Assembly: GCA_030590185.1 (NCBI GenBank)
Contig: JAUUZB010000222.1
Coordinates: 1 to 6,728, forward strand
DNA: 6,728 nt
Reading direction: 5' to 3'
DNA from: Deltaproteobacteria bacterium
GTDB taxonomy: Bacteria; Myxococcota; XYA12-FULL-58-9; JAUUZB01
The position numbers were made by a program, and so were the translations under genes. The notes under the pieces were generated by a model. It saw only the letters and a program-made list of their open reading frames with translations, made no database searches and was not told the origin of the DNA. The stretch's first letter is position 1. Each line of letters begins with the position of its first letter. Positions 6,377 through 6,728 of the stretch are shown piece after piece.

Positions 6377-6381
6377 CCTCA
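6377..6381 (-). promoter_or_regulatory. Ribosome binding site of the FHA gene
   Basis: TGAGG on the minus strand lies eight bases before GTG 6368, in the 26-base gap after the TPR gene stop. It supports the GTG start and co-transcription with the upstream gene. Confidence 0.6.
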
Positions 6382-6394
6382 GTCGCCTGGCCGG

Positions 6395-6728
6395 CTACTC
6401 AAATTGCAACTCTTGGACCCGCGAGATGCACCATTGCCGCTCCTCGTCGAAACGATCGTCGCGCAACAGGTCGACGAATCGCCGACACATGTTGATCGTC
6501 TCCTGGGAGCGCAGCATCTTGTCCAGGACCCGCGCGGCTCGGTAGTGGGCCAGGGCATGGTTGGGGTCGAGCCGGATGGTGTTGAGGAACTCGTTGAGGG
6601 CATGTTCGAGAAGGCTGCGCTCTTCATAGACGGTGCCGAGGTTGAAGTGGGGACCGGCATCTCCGGGGTTCGCCCGGATCTCGTCAATATACTCCTTGAC
6701 CGCACCGTCCTGGAGCGCAACGCACTCG
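6395..6728 (-). CDS. C-terminal part of a TPR-like protein (5' end beyond the window)
   Basis: This frame enters from the right edge and ends at TAG (complement of 6395-6397), leaving 110 residues visible. The segment from about residue 24 to 61 (AGPHFNLGTVYEERSLLEHA...IRLDPNHALAHY) has the tetratricopeptide pattern: small residues at the helix packing positions, L-x2-A-L-x-E-F and a Pro at the turn before the next repeat (LDPNHALAHYRAARVLDK). A helical tail with two Cys (Cys81, Cys100) ends the protein. TPR helices usually bind partner proteins. It is the first visible gene of the minus-strand operon with the FHA and DUF1571 genes, so it may assemble with the FHA protein. Total length and other domains are unknown; the overlapping minus-strand frame at 6379-6720 is a shadow rich in Ser, Arg and Thr. 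Confidence 0.8.
   Translation of the reverse strand, partial: ECVALQDGAVKEYIDEIRANPGDAGPHFNLGTVYEERSLLEHALNEFLNTIRLDPNHALAHYRAARVLDKMLRSQETINMCRRFVDLLRDDRFDEERQWCISRVQELQFE

Noticed and set aside
6379..6720. Minus-strand 113-residue Ser/Arg-rich frame
   Set aside because: The overlapping frame ending at 6395 has a TPR pattern and operon spacing to the FHA gene; this one has no such features.

Overview
The window is a GC-rich bacterial segment holding seven genes: two read-in partial genes at the edges and five complete ones. The mix suggests a Myxococcota-like (deltaproteobacterial) or similarly large-genome environmental bacterium: a tail-anchored double-FHA protein, a DUF1571-type lipid/LolA-like periplasmic protein, TPR repeats, and a bacterial L3 protein outside the usual S10 operon. 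This taxonomic guess rests on gene style only and is weak.

Plus strand, 1-3608: a tightly packed four-gene operon. The first gene is cut by the left edge. It ends in a striking tail of nine Cys-His-Ser-Ala tetrapeptides with 12 cysteines. Two bases after its stop, behind a strong ribosome binding site, starts a 466-residue radical SAM/SPASM maturase with an N-terminal PqqD-like RiPP recognition element. Next come a 414-residue coiled-coil protein with a zinc ribbon, overlapping the maturase by one base, and a 177-residue protein with two membrane helices, a possible winged helix and a zinc ribbon, 4 bases further on. The best reading is a RiPP (ribosomally made, post-translationally modified peptide) locus: substrate, recognition-domain-fused maturase, and two uncharacterised metal-ribbon partners. 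No dedicated protease or exporter is visible, but the locus may continue to the left.

Plus strand, 3609-4399: a 104-base spacer with a perfect TTGACA box, then a complete single rplC (ribosomal protein L3). It is not flanked by rpsJ or rplD/rplW.

Minus strand, 6728-4410: a three-gene operon, convergent to rplC with only 10 bases between stops. In transcription order it has the C-terminal end of a TPR-like protein, a 360-residue double-FHA protein with an acidic linker and a C-terminal membrane anchor, and a 286-residue DUF1571-like putative exported protein. The FHA protein probably acts as a membrane-tethered phosphothreonine reader, but no kinase is visible in the window.

The CHSA-repeat substrate with its maturase and zinc-ribbon partners is the main candidate for an undescribed system.
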